DNA of 64,000 nucleotides from Rhizobium giardinii bv. giardinii H152. GTDB lineage: Bacteria > Pseudomonadota > Alphaproteobacteria > Rhizobiales > Rhizobiaceae. The stretch is from NCBI RefSeq assembly GCF_000379605.1, contig NZ_KB902757.1, forward strand, positions 192 through 64,191. The letters run 5' to 3'. The position numbers were made by a program, and so were the translations under genes. Position 1 is the first letter of the stretch. Each line of letters begins with the position of its first letter. The notes beneath the pieces are model-generated. The model saw nothing but the letters and a program-made list of their open reading frames with translations. It did not search any database and was not told where the DNA came from. Shown here one piece after another: positions 51,974 through 61,597 of this stretch.

Positions 51974-53500
51974 ATGAACGACAAGAAGAAGAAGCCCCAG
52001 AAGCTGAGAGCCCGCCTGCCGCGCGGCTTCGTCGATCGCTCCGCCGCCGATATCCGCGCCGTCGACGAGATGACCGGCAAGATCCGCGAAGTCTACGAGC
52101 GCTACGGCTTCGACCCGGTCGAAACGCCGCTGTTCGAATATACCGATGCGCTGGGCAAATTCCTGCCAGACGCCGACCGCCCGAACGAAGGCGTCTTCTC
52201 GCTGCAGGATGACGACGAGCAGTGGATGAGCGCGCGCTACGACCTGACCGCGCCGCTTGCCCGTCACGTCGCGGAAAACTTCAACGACATCCAGCTGCCC
52301 TACCGCACCTACCGCGCCGGCTACGTCTTCCGCAACGAGAAGCCGGGTCCGGGCCGCTTCCGCCAGTTCATGCAGTTCGATGCCGACACGGTCGGCGCGG
52401 CCGGCGTCCAGGCGGATGCCGAAATGTGCATGATGATGGCCGACACGATGGAGGCGCTCGGGATTGCGCGCGGGGACTATGTGATCCGGGTCAACAACAG
52501 GAAGCTCTTAGATGGCGTACTGGAGATTATAGGTTTAGGAGGCGATGAGAATATTGATCGTCGCCTTTCAGTACTTCGTGCGATGGACAAGCTTGATAAA
52601 TTTGGGATTGAGGGCGTTCGACTTCTACTTGGTCCTGGTCGCAAAGATGAGAGTGGAGATTTTACGAAGGGGACGGGGCTAGATGCTCCGCGTGTTGACC
52701 GGATTGTTGAGCTCTTAGAGGCGACCAAAGATTCGCCTCAGGCTACTCTGGACGCAATCAGCGCGTTGGCGGGCGGCAACGCGACTGCCGAGCAGGGTTT
52801 CAATGAGCTTGATGCGATAGCGAGCCTCATTATCGCCGCAGGCTACACCGATCGGATTTTCATTGCGCCTTCTGTAGTGCGCGGCCTTGAATATTACACG
52901 GGCCCGGTCTTCGAGGCCGAACTCACTTTCGCGGTCACCAACGAAAAGGGCGAAAAGGTCGTCTTCGGCTCGGTCGGCGGCGGCGGGCGTTATGATGGCC
53001 TCGTCTCGCGCTTCATGGGCCAGCCGGTTCCGGCGACGGGTTTCTCCATCGGCGTCTCGCGCCTGATGACGGCGCTGAAGAACCTCGGCAAGCTCGGCAT
53101 GGAAGAGGTGATCGCCCCGGTCGTCGTCTGCGTCATGGACCGCGACACGGAAAGCCTCGGCAAGTACCAGCAGTTCACCCAACAACTGCGCCATGCCGGC
53201 ATCCGCGCCGAAATGTATCAGGGCAACAAGAAGAATTTCGGCGACCAGCTGAAATATGCCGACCGCCGCGGCTCGCCGCTCGCCATCATCCAGGGCGGCG
53301 ACGAACGCGCGCAGGGCGTGGTGCAGATCAAGGACCTGATCGAGGGCAAGCGCTTGTCAGGCGAGATCGAGGACAATGTGGCATGGCGCGAGGCCCGCGT
53401 GGCGCAGGTTTCCGTGCCGGAGGCCGATCTCGTCGCCAAGGTGCGCGAGATGCTGGCGGCGCAGGCCGAGGATCGGGCGCGGGTCAACAGGGGCGCCTGA
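51974..53500 (+). CDS. hisS: Histidyl-tRNA synthetase
   Basis: A 508-residue class II synthetase that charges tRNA-His. Motif 2 is YRAGYVFRNEKPGPGRFRQF, the histidine-binding VRGLEYYTGPVFEAEL is present, and the motif 3 region is GGGGRYDGLVSRF. The C-terminal anticodon domain follows. The protein looks functional, but codons about 176-300 (52500-52870) are strikingly AT-richer and use TTA, ATA, CTA and GTA, unlike the flanks. The gene therefore looks mosaic. It begins the his group hisS-VOC-hisZ-hisG. Confidence 0.96.
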   Translation: MNDKKKKPQKLRARLPRGFVDRSAADIRAVDEMTGKIREVYERYGFDPVETPLFEYTDALGKFLPDADRPNEGVFSLQDDDEQWMSARYDLTAPLARHVAENFNDIQLPYRTYRAGYVFRNEKPGPGRFRQFMQFDADTVGAAGVQADAEMCMMMADTMEALGIARGDYVIRVNNRKLLDGVLEIIGLGGDENIDRRLSVLRAMDKLDKFGIEGVRLLLGPGRKDESGDFTKGTGLDAPRVDRIVELLEATKDSPQATLDAISALAGGNATAEQGFNELDAIASLIIAAGYTDRIFIAPSVVRGLEYYTGPVFEAELTFAVTNEKGEKVVFGSVGGGGRYDGLVSRFMGQPVPATGFSIGVSRLMTALKNLGKLGMEEVIAPVVVCVMDRDTESLGKYQQFTQQLRHAGIRAEMYQGNKKNFGDQLKYADRRGSPLAIIQGGDERAQGVVQIKDLIEGKRLSGEIEDNVAWREARVAQVSVPEADLVAKVREMLAAQAEDRARVNRGA

Positions 53501-53516
53501 GTTTGACGAGAGTTTA

Positions 53517-53558
53517 CCCCCCTCTGTCACTGCGTGACATCTCCCCCACAAGGGGGGA
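53517..53558. repeat. Short palindromic intergenic repeat, copy 2 (after hisS)
   Basis: CCCCCCTCTGTCACTGCGTG followed by ACATCTCCCCCACAAGGGGG, the same family as the element between glcE and glcF. It lies just after the hisS stop and is inverted relative to copy 3, about 63 bases away. Confidence 0.75.
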
Positions 53559-53621
53559 GATCGGCATTTTCCCCCGTCAGGCGCTTGATCGAGGTCAGGG
53601 ACGCGAAAGTGGTTTGGCTGA

Positions 53622-53668
53622 TCTCCCCCCTTGTGGGGGAGATGTCGGCGTCGCCGACAGAGGGGGGT
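53622..53668. repeat. Short palindromic intergenic repeat, copy 3 (before VOC gene)
   Basis: TCTCCCCCCTTGTGGGGGAG, then ATGTCGGCGTCGCCGACAGA and GGGGGG. The core stem differs from copies 1 and 2 (GTCGGCG/CGCCGAC instead of GTCAC/GTGAC) with both arms changed together, so hairpin pairing is preserved. Confidence 0.75.
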
Positions 53669-53696
53669 TCGAAGCCTCCGCGCAAACAGATCGCCC

Positions 53697-54068
53697 ATGG
53701 TAACGCTCCTGTCCATCCATCATGTCCAGCTTGCCATGCCGGCCGGCGGCGAGGATCAGGCTCGTGCCTTTTATGCCGGTCTGCTTGGCATTCCGGAACG
53801 GGCGAAACCCGCCAATCTGGCGAAACGCGGTGGCTGCTGGTTCGAAGCAGGCGCGCTGAAGGTCCATCTGGGTGTCGATGCAGACTTTCGTGCTGCGCTC
53901 AAGGCTCATCCGGCCTTTCTTGTCGACGATGTGGGATTTCTGGCGAAAAAGCTCAAGGCCGCAGGCTGCCGGGTTGTTGAAGATGAGCCGCTGGAAGGAT
54001 ATGAGCGGGTCTATGTCCATGATCCGTTCGGCAACCGCATCGAACTGATCCAACCATCGGTCCCTTGA
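53697..54068 (+). CDS. VOC (glyoxalase) family protein
   Basis: A 123-residue single VOC domain: LLSIHHVQLAMPAGGEDQAR near the start, GCWFEAGALKVHLGVD in the middle and HDPFGNRIELIQPS at the end. The conserved His of the first strand, Glu of the last strand and a middle His fit metal binding. The substrate is unknown. It lies between hisS and hisZ, behind two palindromic repeats, and probably shares the his transcript. A GGCCCATG context gives a weak ribosome site. Confidence 0.85.
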   Translation: MVTLLSIHHVQLAMPAGGEDQARAFYAGLLGIPERAKPANLAKRGGCWFEAGALKVHLGVDADFRAALKAHPAFLVDDVGFLAKKLKAAGCRVVEDEPLEGYERVYVHDPFGNRIELIQPSVP

Positions 54069-54086
54069 AAGGAAAACTGTCGGCTC

Positions 54087-55226
54087 ATGCCCCTGATCAA
54101 CCTCCCAGCCTTTGCTGCCGATCTGCTGGCCGATTTCGAGCGGCTGGGAACGTTGCGCGTCGATACGCCGGTTATTCAGCCGGCCGAGCCGTTTCTCGAC
54201 ATGGCCGGCGAAGACCTGCGTCGGCGCATCTTCATGACGGAGAGTGAGACAGGGAAAAGCCTCTGCCTGCGTCCCGAGTTCACCATTCCCGTCTGCCTGC
54301 GCCACATCGAGACGGCGACCGGCACGCCGCAGCGTTATTCCTATCTCGGCGAGATTTTCCGCCAGCGGCGGGAAGGCGCCAACGAATTCTATCAGGCCGG
54401 CATCGAGGACCTGGGCGAGACCGATGTGGCCGGCGCCGATGCCCGTGCGATCAGCGATGCCATCACGATCCTCGCGGCACGGCTGCCGGGCCGGCACCTC
54501 AAGGTGACGCTCGGCGACCAGTCGGTCTTCGAAGCGGTGGTCGCCGCCTGCGGCCTTCCCGCCGGCTGGCAGAAACGGCTGATCCACGCCTTCGGCAATT
54601 CCGCCCAGATCGATGCGTTGCTGACGCGGATTTCAAGCCCGCAGCCGGTGGCGGGCCTCAGTCCGCAGATCGAGGCACTGCTTGCGTCGGGCGATGACGC
54701 GACGCTGATCGCCCATCTCGACGAGACCATGGAAGCGACCGGCTATTCCACCAATGCCAGCCGCAGCCCGAAGGAGATTGCCGCAAGGCTGAAGGAAAAG
54801 CGGGCGCTGGAAAAGACCGCGCTCGATGGTCGCACGCTCGGCCTCCTACGGGAATTCCTGTCGCTCAGCATACCGCTTGCCGAAGCACCGGCGGCGCTGT
54901 TTGCTTTTGCGGCAAAATCCGGCCTGGCGCTGGACGGCGCCCTGTCGCGCTTCGATGCGCGCGTGGCGGCGCTCGGCAATGCCGGCGTCGATCCGGGGCT
55001 TCTGACCTACCGCGCCGCCTTTGGCCGGCCGCTCGATTATTATACCGGCCTCGTCTTCGAGATCGTCATCGACGGTTCCTCGGCGGTTCTCGCCGGTGGC
55101 GGCCGCTTCGACCGGCTGATGACGCTGCTCGGCGCCAGGGAGCGCATTCCGGCCGTCGGCTTCGCGCTCTGGCTCGACCGGATCGAACAGGCACTGGCGC
55201 CGCGAGACAGGGAGGCCGCCCGATGA
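54087..55226 (+). CDS. hisZ: ATP phosphoribosyltransferase regulatory subunit HisZ
   Basis: A 379-residue paralogue of histidyl-tRNA synthetase that lacks charging activity and regulates the short HisG. LCLRPEFTIPVCLRHIETAT, YLGEIFRQRREGANEFYQAG and LDYYTGLVFEIVIDG are the synthetase-like elements, while the anticodon domain is absent. It forms a hetero-octamer with HisG for the first step of histidine synthesis. Its stop overlaps hisG by four bases. Confidence 0.95.
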   Translation: MPLINLPAFAADLLADFERLGTLRVDTPVIQPAEPFLDMAGEDLRRRIFMTESETGKSLCLRPEFTIPVCLRHIETATGTPQRYSYLGEIFRQRREGANEFYQAGIEDLGETDVAGADARAISDAITILAARLPGRHLKVTLGDQSVFEAVVAACGLPAGWQKRLIHAFGNSAQIDALLTRISSPQPVAGLSPQIEALLASGDDATLIAHLDETMEATGYSTNASRSPKEIAARLKEKRALEKTALDGRTLGLLREFLSLSIPLAEAPAALFAFAAKSGLALDGALSRFDARVAALGNAGVDPGLLTYRAAFGRPLDYYTGLVFEIVIDGSSAVLAGGGRFDRLMTLLGARERIPAVGFALWLDRIEQALAPRDREAAR

Positions 55227-55921
55227 CCATCACCATCGCTCTGCCCTCCAAGGGCCGGATGAAGGACGACGCCTCCGCCATCTTCGAGAAAGCCGGCATG
55301 AAGATCGTCGCCGTCGGCAACGAGCGCTCCTATCGCGGTCGCGTCGAAGGTCTGGATGACGTCGAGATCGCCTTCCTCTCGGCCTCCGAAATCTCCCGCG
55401 AGATCGGCAACGGCTCGATCGATTTCGGCGTCACCGGCGAAGACCTGATCCGCGAGGGGCTTGCGGAGGCCGACGCCCGCGTCGAATTCTGCGCCCGGCT
55501 CGGTTTCGGCCATGCCGATGTCGTCGTCGCCGTCCCGGAAATCTGGCTCGATGTCGATACCATGGCCGATCTCGGCGACGTCGCCGCCGATTTCCGTGCG
55601 CGTCACGGGCGGCGGCTGGCGATTGCCACGAAATACTGGCGGCTGACGCAGCAGTTCTTCTCCGCAAAGCACGGCATCCAGCTCTACCGCATCGTCGAAA
55701 GCTTGGGCGCCACCGAAGGTGCGCCCGCTTCCGGCTCGGCCGATATCATCGTCGACATCACCTCGACGGGGTCGACCCTCAAAGCCAACCACCTGAAAAT
55801 CCTGTCGGACGGCATCATCCTCAAATCCGAGGCGTGCCTCGTGCGGGCGCGCAAGGCGGAGCACGAGGGCGATGCGCTGGTGGCGAGGATTATCGAAGCG
55901 GTGAACGGTGCCCTCGCATAG
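55223..55921 (+). CDS. hisG: ATP phosphoribosyltransferase catalytic subunit HisG (short form)
   Basis: A 232-residue HisG without the C-terminal regulatory domain, as expected when HisZ is present. ITIALPSKGRMKDD is the N-terminal element, LGFGHADVVVAVPEIWLDVD the middle, and IIVDITSTGSTLKANHLKIL the phosphoribosyl-pyrophosphate loop. It couples ATP and PRPP at the start of histidine synthesis. It is translationally coupled to hisZ and ends the his group here. Confidence 0.96.
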   Translation: MTITIALPSKGRMKDDASAIFEKAGMKIVAVGNERSYRGRVEGLDDVEIAFLSASEISREIGNGSIDFGVTGEDLIREGLAEADARVEFCARLGFGHADVVVAVPEIWLDVDTMADLGDVAADFRARHGRRLAIATKYWRLTQQFFSAKHGIQLYRIVESLGATEGAPASGSADIIVDITSTGSTLKANHLKILSDGIILKSEACLVRARKAEHEGDALVARIIEAVNGALA

Positions 55922-56088
55922 GGCTCGTGCCCTTCTGTCGAAAGCTCATCGCACGCGTTATCTGCAGAGCAGGATAACAAGCCACCATCCACGCGCCGGT
56001 TGAAAAAACGCAACCAAAATAAGCGCGCCCGCCTGACATTTTGAACACGGCTATCCTACATAGGGGCTCCCATTTCACGGAGTCCCGT

Positions 56089-56796
56089 ATGTCCGATCTC
56101 ACCGCTTTCCCGATCACCAGCCGCTGGCCCGCCAAAAATCCCGATATCATCCAGCTTTATTCGCTGCCGACGCCGAATGGAGTGAAGGTTTCCATCGCCC
56201 TGGAAGAGCTTGGTCTTGCCTACGAGGCGCACCGGATCGATTTCGGCAACAACGACCAGAAGTCGCCGGAATTCCTTTCCCTCAATCCGAACGGCCGCAT
56301 CCCGGCGATCATCGATCCCAACGGCCCGGACGGCAAGCCGATCGGCCTGTTCGAGTCCGGCGCCATTCTCGTCTATCTCGCCGAGAAGACCGGCAAATTG
56401 ATCCCGACCGGTGCTGCCGCTCGCTACGAGACGCTTTGCTGGGTGATGTTCCAGATGGGCGGTGTCGGGCCGATGTTTGGCCAGTTCGGTCACTTCTTCA
56501 AATTCGCCGCCGATAAAGTCGCCAACAATTCCTATCCGATGGAGCGCTACCGGGATGAAGCCAAGCGGCTTCTCAGTGTTCTGGAAAGCCGCCTGGAGGG
56601 CCGCCAGTGGCTGATGGGCGATGACTATACCATCGCCGATATCGCCACCTATCCCTGGATAGAGGGTGCCCGCAAGTTCTATGGCGGTGCCGATGTCCTC
56701 GAATATGCGCGCTTCCCGAATGTCATGGCCTGGGTTGATCGCGGCCTCGGCCGCCCGGCGGCACAGAGGGGCATCGAAATCCCGACGCGCGATTAA
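56089..56796 (+). CDS. Glutathione S-transferase (YghU/Ure2p-like)
   Basis: A 235-residue protein of the GST fold. The thioredoxin-like part has IQLYSLPTPNGVKVSIALEE, where the Thr-Pro-Asn-Gly group replaces the usual Ser/Tyr/Cys nucleophile, as in YghU- and Ure2p-type enzymes. The C-terminal helical domain has YTIADIATYPWIEG (N-capping box). Members reduce disulfides or organic peroxides with glutathione. The ATG follows CGGAG. It stands between hisG and a flavoprotein gene. Confidence 0.9.
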   Translation: MSDLTAFPITSRWPAKNPDIIQLYSLPTPNGVKVSIALEELGLAYEAHRIDFGNNDQKSPEFLSLNPNGRIPAIIDPNGPDGKPIGLFESGAILVYLAEKTGKLIPTGAAARYETLCWVMFQMGGVGPMFGQFGHFFKFAADKVANNSYPMERYRDEAKRLLSVLESRLEGRQWLMGDDYTIADIATYPWIEGARKFYGGADVLEYARFPNVMAWVDRGLGRPAAQRGIEIPTRD

Positions 56797-56916
56797 CCGC
56801 ATCTTTCCCTCCCGTCCGCCCCGCCGGCAAGGCCGATGCGACCAGCGCGGTTGACGTGGCTTGGGCGGACGGGCTACGTCTCGGGAAAACACGCTTTCTC
56901 GACGGGTGGAACAAAC

Positions 56917-58134
56917 GTGGCAGGTAGACTTGTTGTTGCAGGCGGCGGTCAAGCCGCCTTTGCTTTGGTGGCGAAGCTTCGGGCCCTGAAGGATGAGCGT
57001 CCGGTGACGATTGTTGCGGCGGAAGCAAGCTACCCCTATCAGCGGCCGCCTTTGTCAAAGAAATATCTGCTGCGCGAAATGACCCTTGACCGGCTGCTAT
57101 ACCGGCCCGAGAGCTGGTACGGCGAGCATGATGTCGATGTCCGGCTTTCAACGACCGTCACAGCCATCGACCGCGCCGCTAAGACCGTGACGCTGAGCGA
57201 CGGCTCGAAGGTCGACTATGATGTGCTGGCCCTTGCCACGGGCTCGACCCCGCGGCGACTGCCGGCCGGCGTCGGCGGCGATCTCGACGGGGTCTTCGTC
57301 GTGCGCGATTTCACCGATGCCGACCGCCTGGCGGAGGAGTTGAAGCCCGGCCGGCATGCCCTGATCATCGGGGGCGGTTATATCGGCCTGGAGGCGGCCG
57401 CCGTCGCGCGCTCGAGCGGGCTTGACGTCACCGTCATCGAGATGGCCGATCGCATCCTGCAGCGCGTTGCCTCGGCAGCAACCGCCAATCTGGTGCGCGA
57501 CATCCACAAGGCGCACGGCGTTGATATTCGCGAGGGCACCGGGCTTGTCCGGTTGACCGGCGAGAATGGACATGTGACCGCTGCAGAATTAACCGATGGC
57601 TCGACGATCCCGGTGGATCTGGTGATCGTCGGTATCGGCGTGACCGCCAATGACGTGCTCGCCCATGACGCGGGCCTCGAGGTCGCCAATGGCATTGTCG
57701 TCGATCAATTCTCGCGTACGTCCGATCCCGCCATTTACGCCATGGGTGACTGTGCGGTTCTGCCGTGGAAGGATATGCGAATCCGGCTTGAATCGGTCCA
57801 GAACGCGGTCGATCAGGCGGAGGCGGTGGCGGCGCTGCTTGCCGGCGGCGAGGCCCCCTATCATCCGAACCCCTGGTTCTGGTCCGACCAGTACGACGTC
57901 AAGCTGCAGATCGCCGGCTTCGGCCTCGGTCACGACAAAACCATCGTGCGCAAAGGCCAGCGTGAGGGCAGCGTCTCTGTGTGGTACTTCATGCAGGGCA
58001 AGCTGATTGCCGTTGATGCGCTCAATGATGCGAAGGCCTATGTGACGGGCAAGAAGCTTCTCGAGCAGGGGCTGACGCCTGACCGCGCCGTTCTCGAAAA
58101 TCCGCAAGCTGATCTGAAAACGCTGCTGGCGTGA
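56917..58134 (+). CDS. Ferredoxin/rhodocoxin reductase-like FAD-dependent oxidoreductase
   Basis: A 405-residue flavoprotein with two Rossmann units: FAD loop VVAGGGQAAFALVAKLR near the start and NAD loop IIGGGYIGLEAAAVAR in the middle, then AMGDCA for FAD binding. SYPYQRPPLSKKYL and VDVRLSTTVTAIDR are typical of ferredoxin reductases that feed P450s or dioxygenases. No ferredoxin or P450 gene is adjacent, so the electron acceptor is unknown. The GTG at 56917 has GGTGGA upstream; the longer frame adds a non-conserved leader. Confidence 0.88.
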   Translation: MAGRLVVAGGGQAAFALVAKLRALKDERPVTIVAAEASYPYQRPPLSKKYLLREMTLDRLLYRPESWYGEHDVDVRLSTTVTAIDRAAKTVTLSDGSKVDYDVLALATGSTPRRLPAGVGGDLDGVFVVRDFTDADRLAEELKPGRHALIIGGGYIGLEAAAVARSSGLDVTVIEMADRILQRVASAATANLVRDIHKAHGVDIREGTGLVRLTGENGHVTAAELTDGSTIPVDLVIVGIGVTANDVLAHDAGLEVANGIVVDQFSRTSDPAIYAMGDCAVLPWKDMRIRLESVQNAVDQAEAVAALLAGGEAPYHPNPWFWSDQYDVKLQIAGFGLGHDKTIVRKGQREGSVSVWYFMQGKLIAVDALNDAKAYVTGKKLLEQGLTPDRAVLENPQADLKTLLA

Positions 58135-58144
58135 ACCGCGGCCG

Positions 58145-58594
58145 CTATTGATGATGGCTGCAAATCCGGCTCCCGGTTTCCAGCTGGAAGCGGGGAAAGC
58201 AGAAGACGCCGAGCAGGGATCCGGAACAGCGCTGTTCCAGCCCGCTTGATTCGCCGACGCAGAACACGGGTCGTCTCTGGCCGGATGCCAGGACGATGGT
58301 GGTCGAGAAGCAGAAGGACGAGGATGTTGCGGCCGCCTGTTCGAAAAGCCGTAGAACGTGATCGCGGTCGGCGCCGTCATAACAGCGCACGAGATTAAGC
58401 AGGCCACATTCGGGCTGACGCAAGCCGTGCATCGCCGCAGCGTTTTCTCCCAGCCGCAACAAGCCGCTTGAGAGATTGCCGAGCCATCCCTCAGAGAAGC
58501 AGAACTGGCTCAGCAATTCCTGCCCGCTTTCGCCAAGGGTGAAGGAAACTGCGTCGGGAAACGGCGAAGGAGCCCTTCTTGCGATCTTAAACAA
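58145..58594 (-). CDS. Small cytoplasmic protein of an unrecognised family, paralogue B
   Basis: 149 residues, related over about 90 residues to the product of 50520-50936: HGLRQPECGLLNLVRCYDG, FEQAAATSSSFCFSTTIVLA, PVFCVGESSG and GVFCFPRF correspond in order. Paralogue B has more Cys in its second half. The frame begins with TTG at 58594; there is no ATG before the conserved region, so the start is uncertain. It ends ten bases from the convergent ferredoxin reductase gene. The role is unknown. Confidence 0.55.
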   Translation of the reverse strand: MFKIARRAPSPFPDAVSFTLGESGQELLSQFCFSEGWLGNLSSGLLRLGENAAAMHGLRQPECGLLNLVRCYDGADRDHVLRLFEQAAATSSSFCFSTTIVLASGQRRPVFCVGESSGLEQRCSGSLLGVFCFPRFQLETGSRICSHHQ

Positions 58595-59120
58595 GGGCGA
58601 CCCCGAAATATGCGCAAAGTCTGAAATTCATTCGCCTATTCCCATCAAGGGTTCGAAAGAAACAATTTCTATTTGCAAGCAAGTATCAGGGGCGCGGCAA
58701 ATATGTTTGCCGATCCTGTAATCTATAGCTGATGCAAAGTTCAAATTTCAAGTCCTGTCCGGTGTTCGTACAGGAAAAAATAAAGTTTACGCGATGGAAA
58801 TCAATTTGTATTATAATTGAAGATAAAATATGTGCCGCTCACAAGGATAATACGAAAAAAATGTACGATCCTGTTGTCGATATTTCTAAATATTACACGC
58901 AAGTGAATCTTGGTTCACTTTTTGCGCAGTTATAATTGCTTTTACTTTAACTTCAATCGTCTTCCCGCAAATATTTTGCCGCCCGGGAGTGGATATTTCC
59001 GATTGCAAGACATTTCCGTGAATGCAATCAGAACATGATTCGCACACCTTTAGGCAATGGTAAAATGCCGTAGATGCTGACCTTTCTTGGGGGCTTCGAT
59101 CAACTTTTGTATCCCGATCA
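58595..59120. other. AT-rich gene-poor stretch between paralogue B and groEL
   Basis: About 525 bases, far richer in A and T than the surroundings, especially 58730-58980. One 67-codon plus-strand frame (58732-58935) begins with ATG but has no ribosome site and no recognisable content, so it is not annotated as a gene. The low-GC base composition suggests a regulatory zone, a small RNA locus or foreign DNA. Confidence 0.5.
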
Positions 59121-59147
59121 AAAAAAGGGCGGACCTTGCGGCCCGCC
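59121..59147 (-). terminator. Terminator downstream of groEL
   Basis: On the minus strand a GGGCGG...CCGCCC stem (59148-59127 region) is followed by a run of seven T. It lies about 165 bases beyond the groEL stop, after the duplicated segment. Confidence 0.75.
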
Positions 59148-59172
59148 CTCTCTCATCCGGAAAACCCGGAAA

Positions 59173-60955
<1,783 letters not shown>

Positions 60956-61021
60956 TTTAAAAACTCCCGGGCTGATGCCCAATTGGTTTTATGGAATTGA
61001 AAGGAAGGGAACCGGCCAGGA

Positions 61022-61318
61022 TCAGCCGATAACGCCCATGATGTCGGCTTCCTTCATGATCAGAAGGTCTTCGCCGTTGAGCTTGACTTCGGTGCCCGAC
61101 CACTTGCCGAACAGGACGCGGTCGCCAGCCTTGACGTCGAGAGCGATGAGCGCGCCCTTGTCGTCACGGGTGCCGGTGCCGACGGCGACGATTTCGCCTT
61201 CCTGCGGCTTTTCCTTGGCGGTGTCCGGAATGATGATGCCGCCCTTGGTCTTGGCTTCAGACTCGACGCGGCGTACGACGACGCGGTCATGCAGAGGACG
61301 GAAATTGGTGGTTGTCAT
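61022..61318 (-). CDS. groES: 10 kDa co-chaperonin GroES
   Basis: A 98-residue lid of the GroEL cage: FRPLHDRVVVRRVESEAKTK (mobile-loop region follows), GGIIIPDTAKEKPQEGEIVA and VLFGKWSGTEVKLNGEDLLI. Length and sequence are typical of alphaproteobacterial GroES. It lies 66 bases upstream of groEL and 60 bases downstream of a CIRCE operator. Confidence 0.98.
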   Translation of the reverse strand: MTTTNFRPLHDRVVVRRVESEAKTKGGIIIPDTAKEKPQEGEIVAVGTGTRDDKGALIALDVKAGDRVLFGKWSGTEVKLNGEDLLIMKEADIMGVIG

Positions 61319-61376
61319 TGTCTAATCCCTCGATCAAATGACTTCACGGATCGTGAACCGACCCGATGGATGGATG

Positions 61377-61403
61377 TTAGCACTCCTGTTGCGTGAGTGC
61401 TAG
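61377..61403. promoter_or_regulatory. CIRCE operator of groESL (HrcA binding site)
   Basis: TTAGCACTC (61377-61385), nine bases, GAGTGCTAG (61395-61403). Compared with the consensus TTAGCACTC-N9-GAGTGCTAA only the final base differs. It lies in the groES leader and should bind the heat-shock repressor HrcA, whose gene is not in this window. Confidence 0.95.
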
Positions 61404-61411
61404 CGACCCGG

Positions 61412-61439
61412 AGATAAGGATGGCTGCCGATTGAGTCAA
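61412..61439 (-). promoter_or_regulatory. groESL promoter
   Basis: On the minus strand TTGACT (61439-61434) and TTATCT (61417-61412) are separated by 16 bases and lie directly upstream of CIRCE, so HrcA would block the transcription start. Confidence 0.7.
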
Positions 61440-61490
61440 GAATGGGCCGGCAAGAATCTTTGCAGCGGGAATTCGGCAGCGGGAATTTGG

Positions 61491-61519
61491 TTGACTCGGT
61501 TTCGGCTTTTTTGTCTAAT
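61491..61519 (+). promoter_or_regulatory. chrB-chrA promoter
   Basis: TTGACT (61491-61496), 17 bases, TCTAAT (61514-61519), about 80 bases before the chrB ATG. The element is a good sigma-70 match facing away from groES. Confidence 0.65.
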
Positions 61520-61597
61520 TTCTGCATGGGGTTTGCGAATTGCCCCACGAGGCGTCATGCCATCACTTCGCGTCCAATCCCGAAAAGGACGTAAATC

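Noticed and set aside
58732..58935. A 67-codon frame in the AT-rich region
   Set aside because: It has an ATG but no ribosome site, and its composition matches random AT-rich sequence; kept only as part of the AT-rich region entry.
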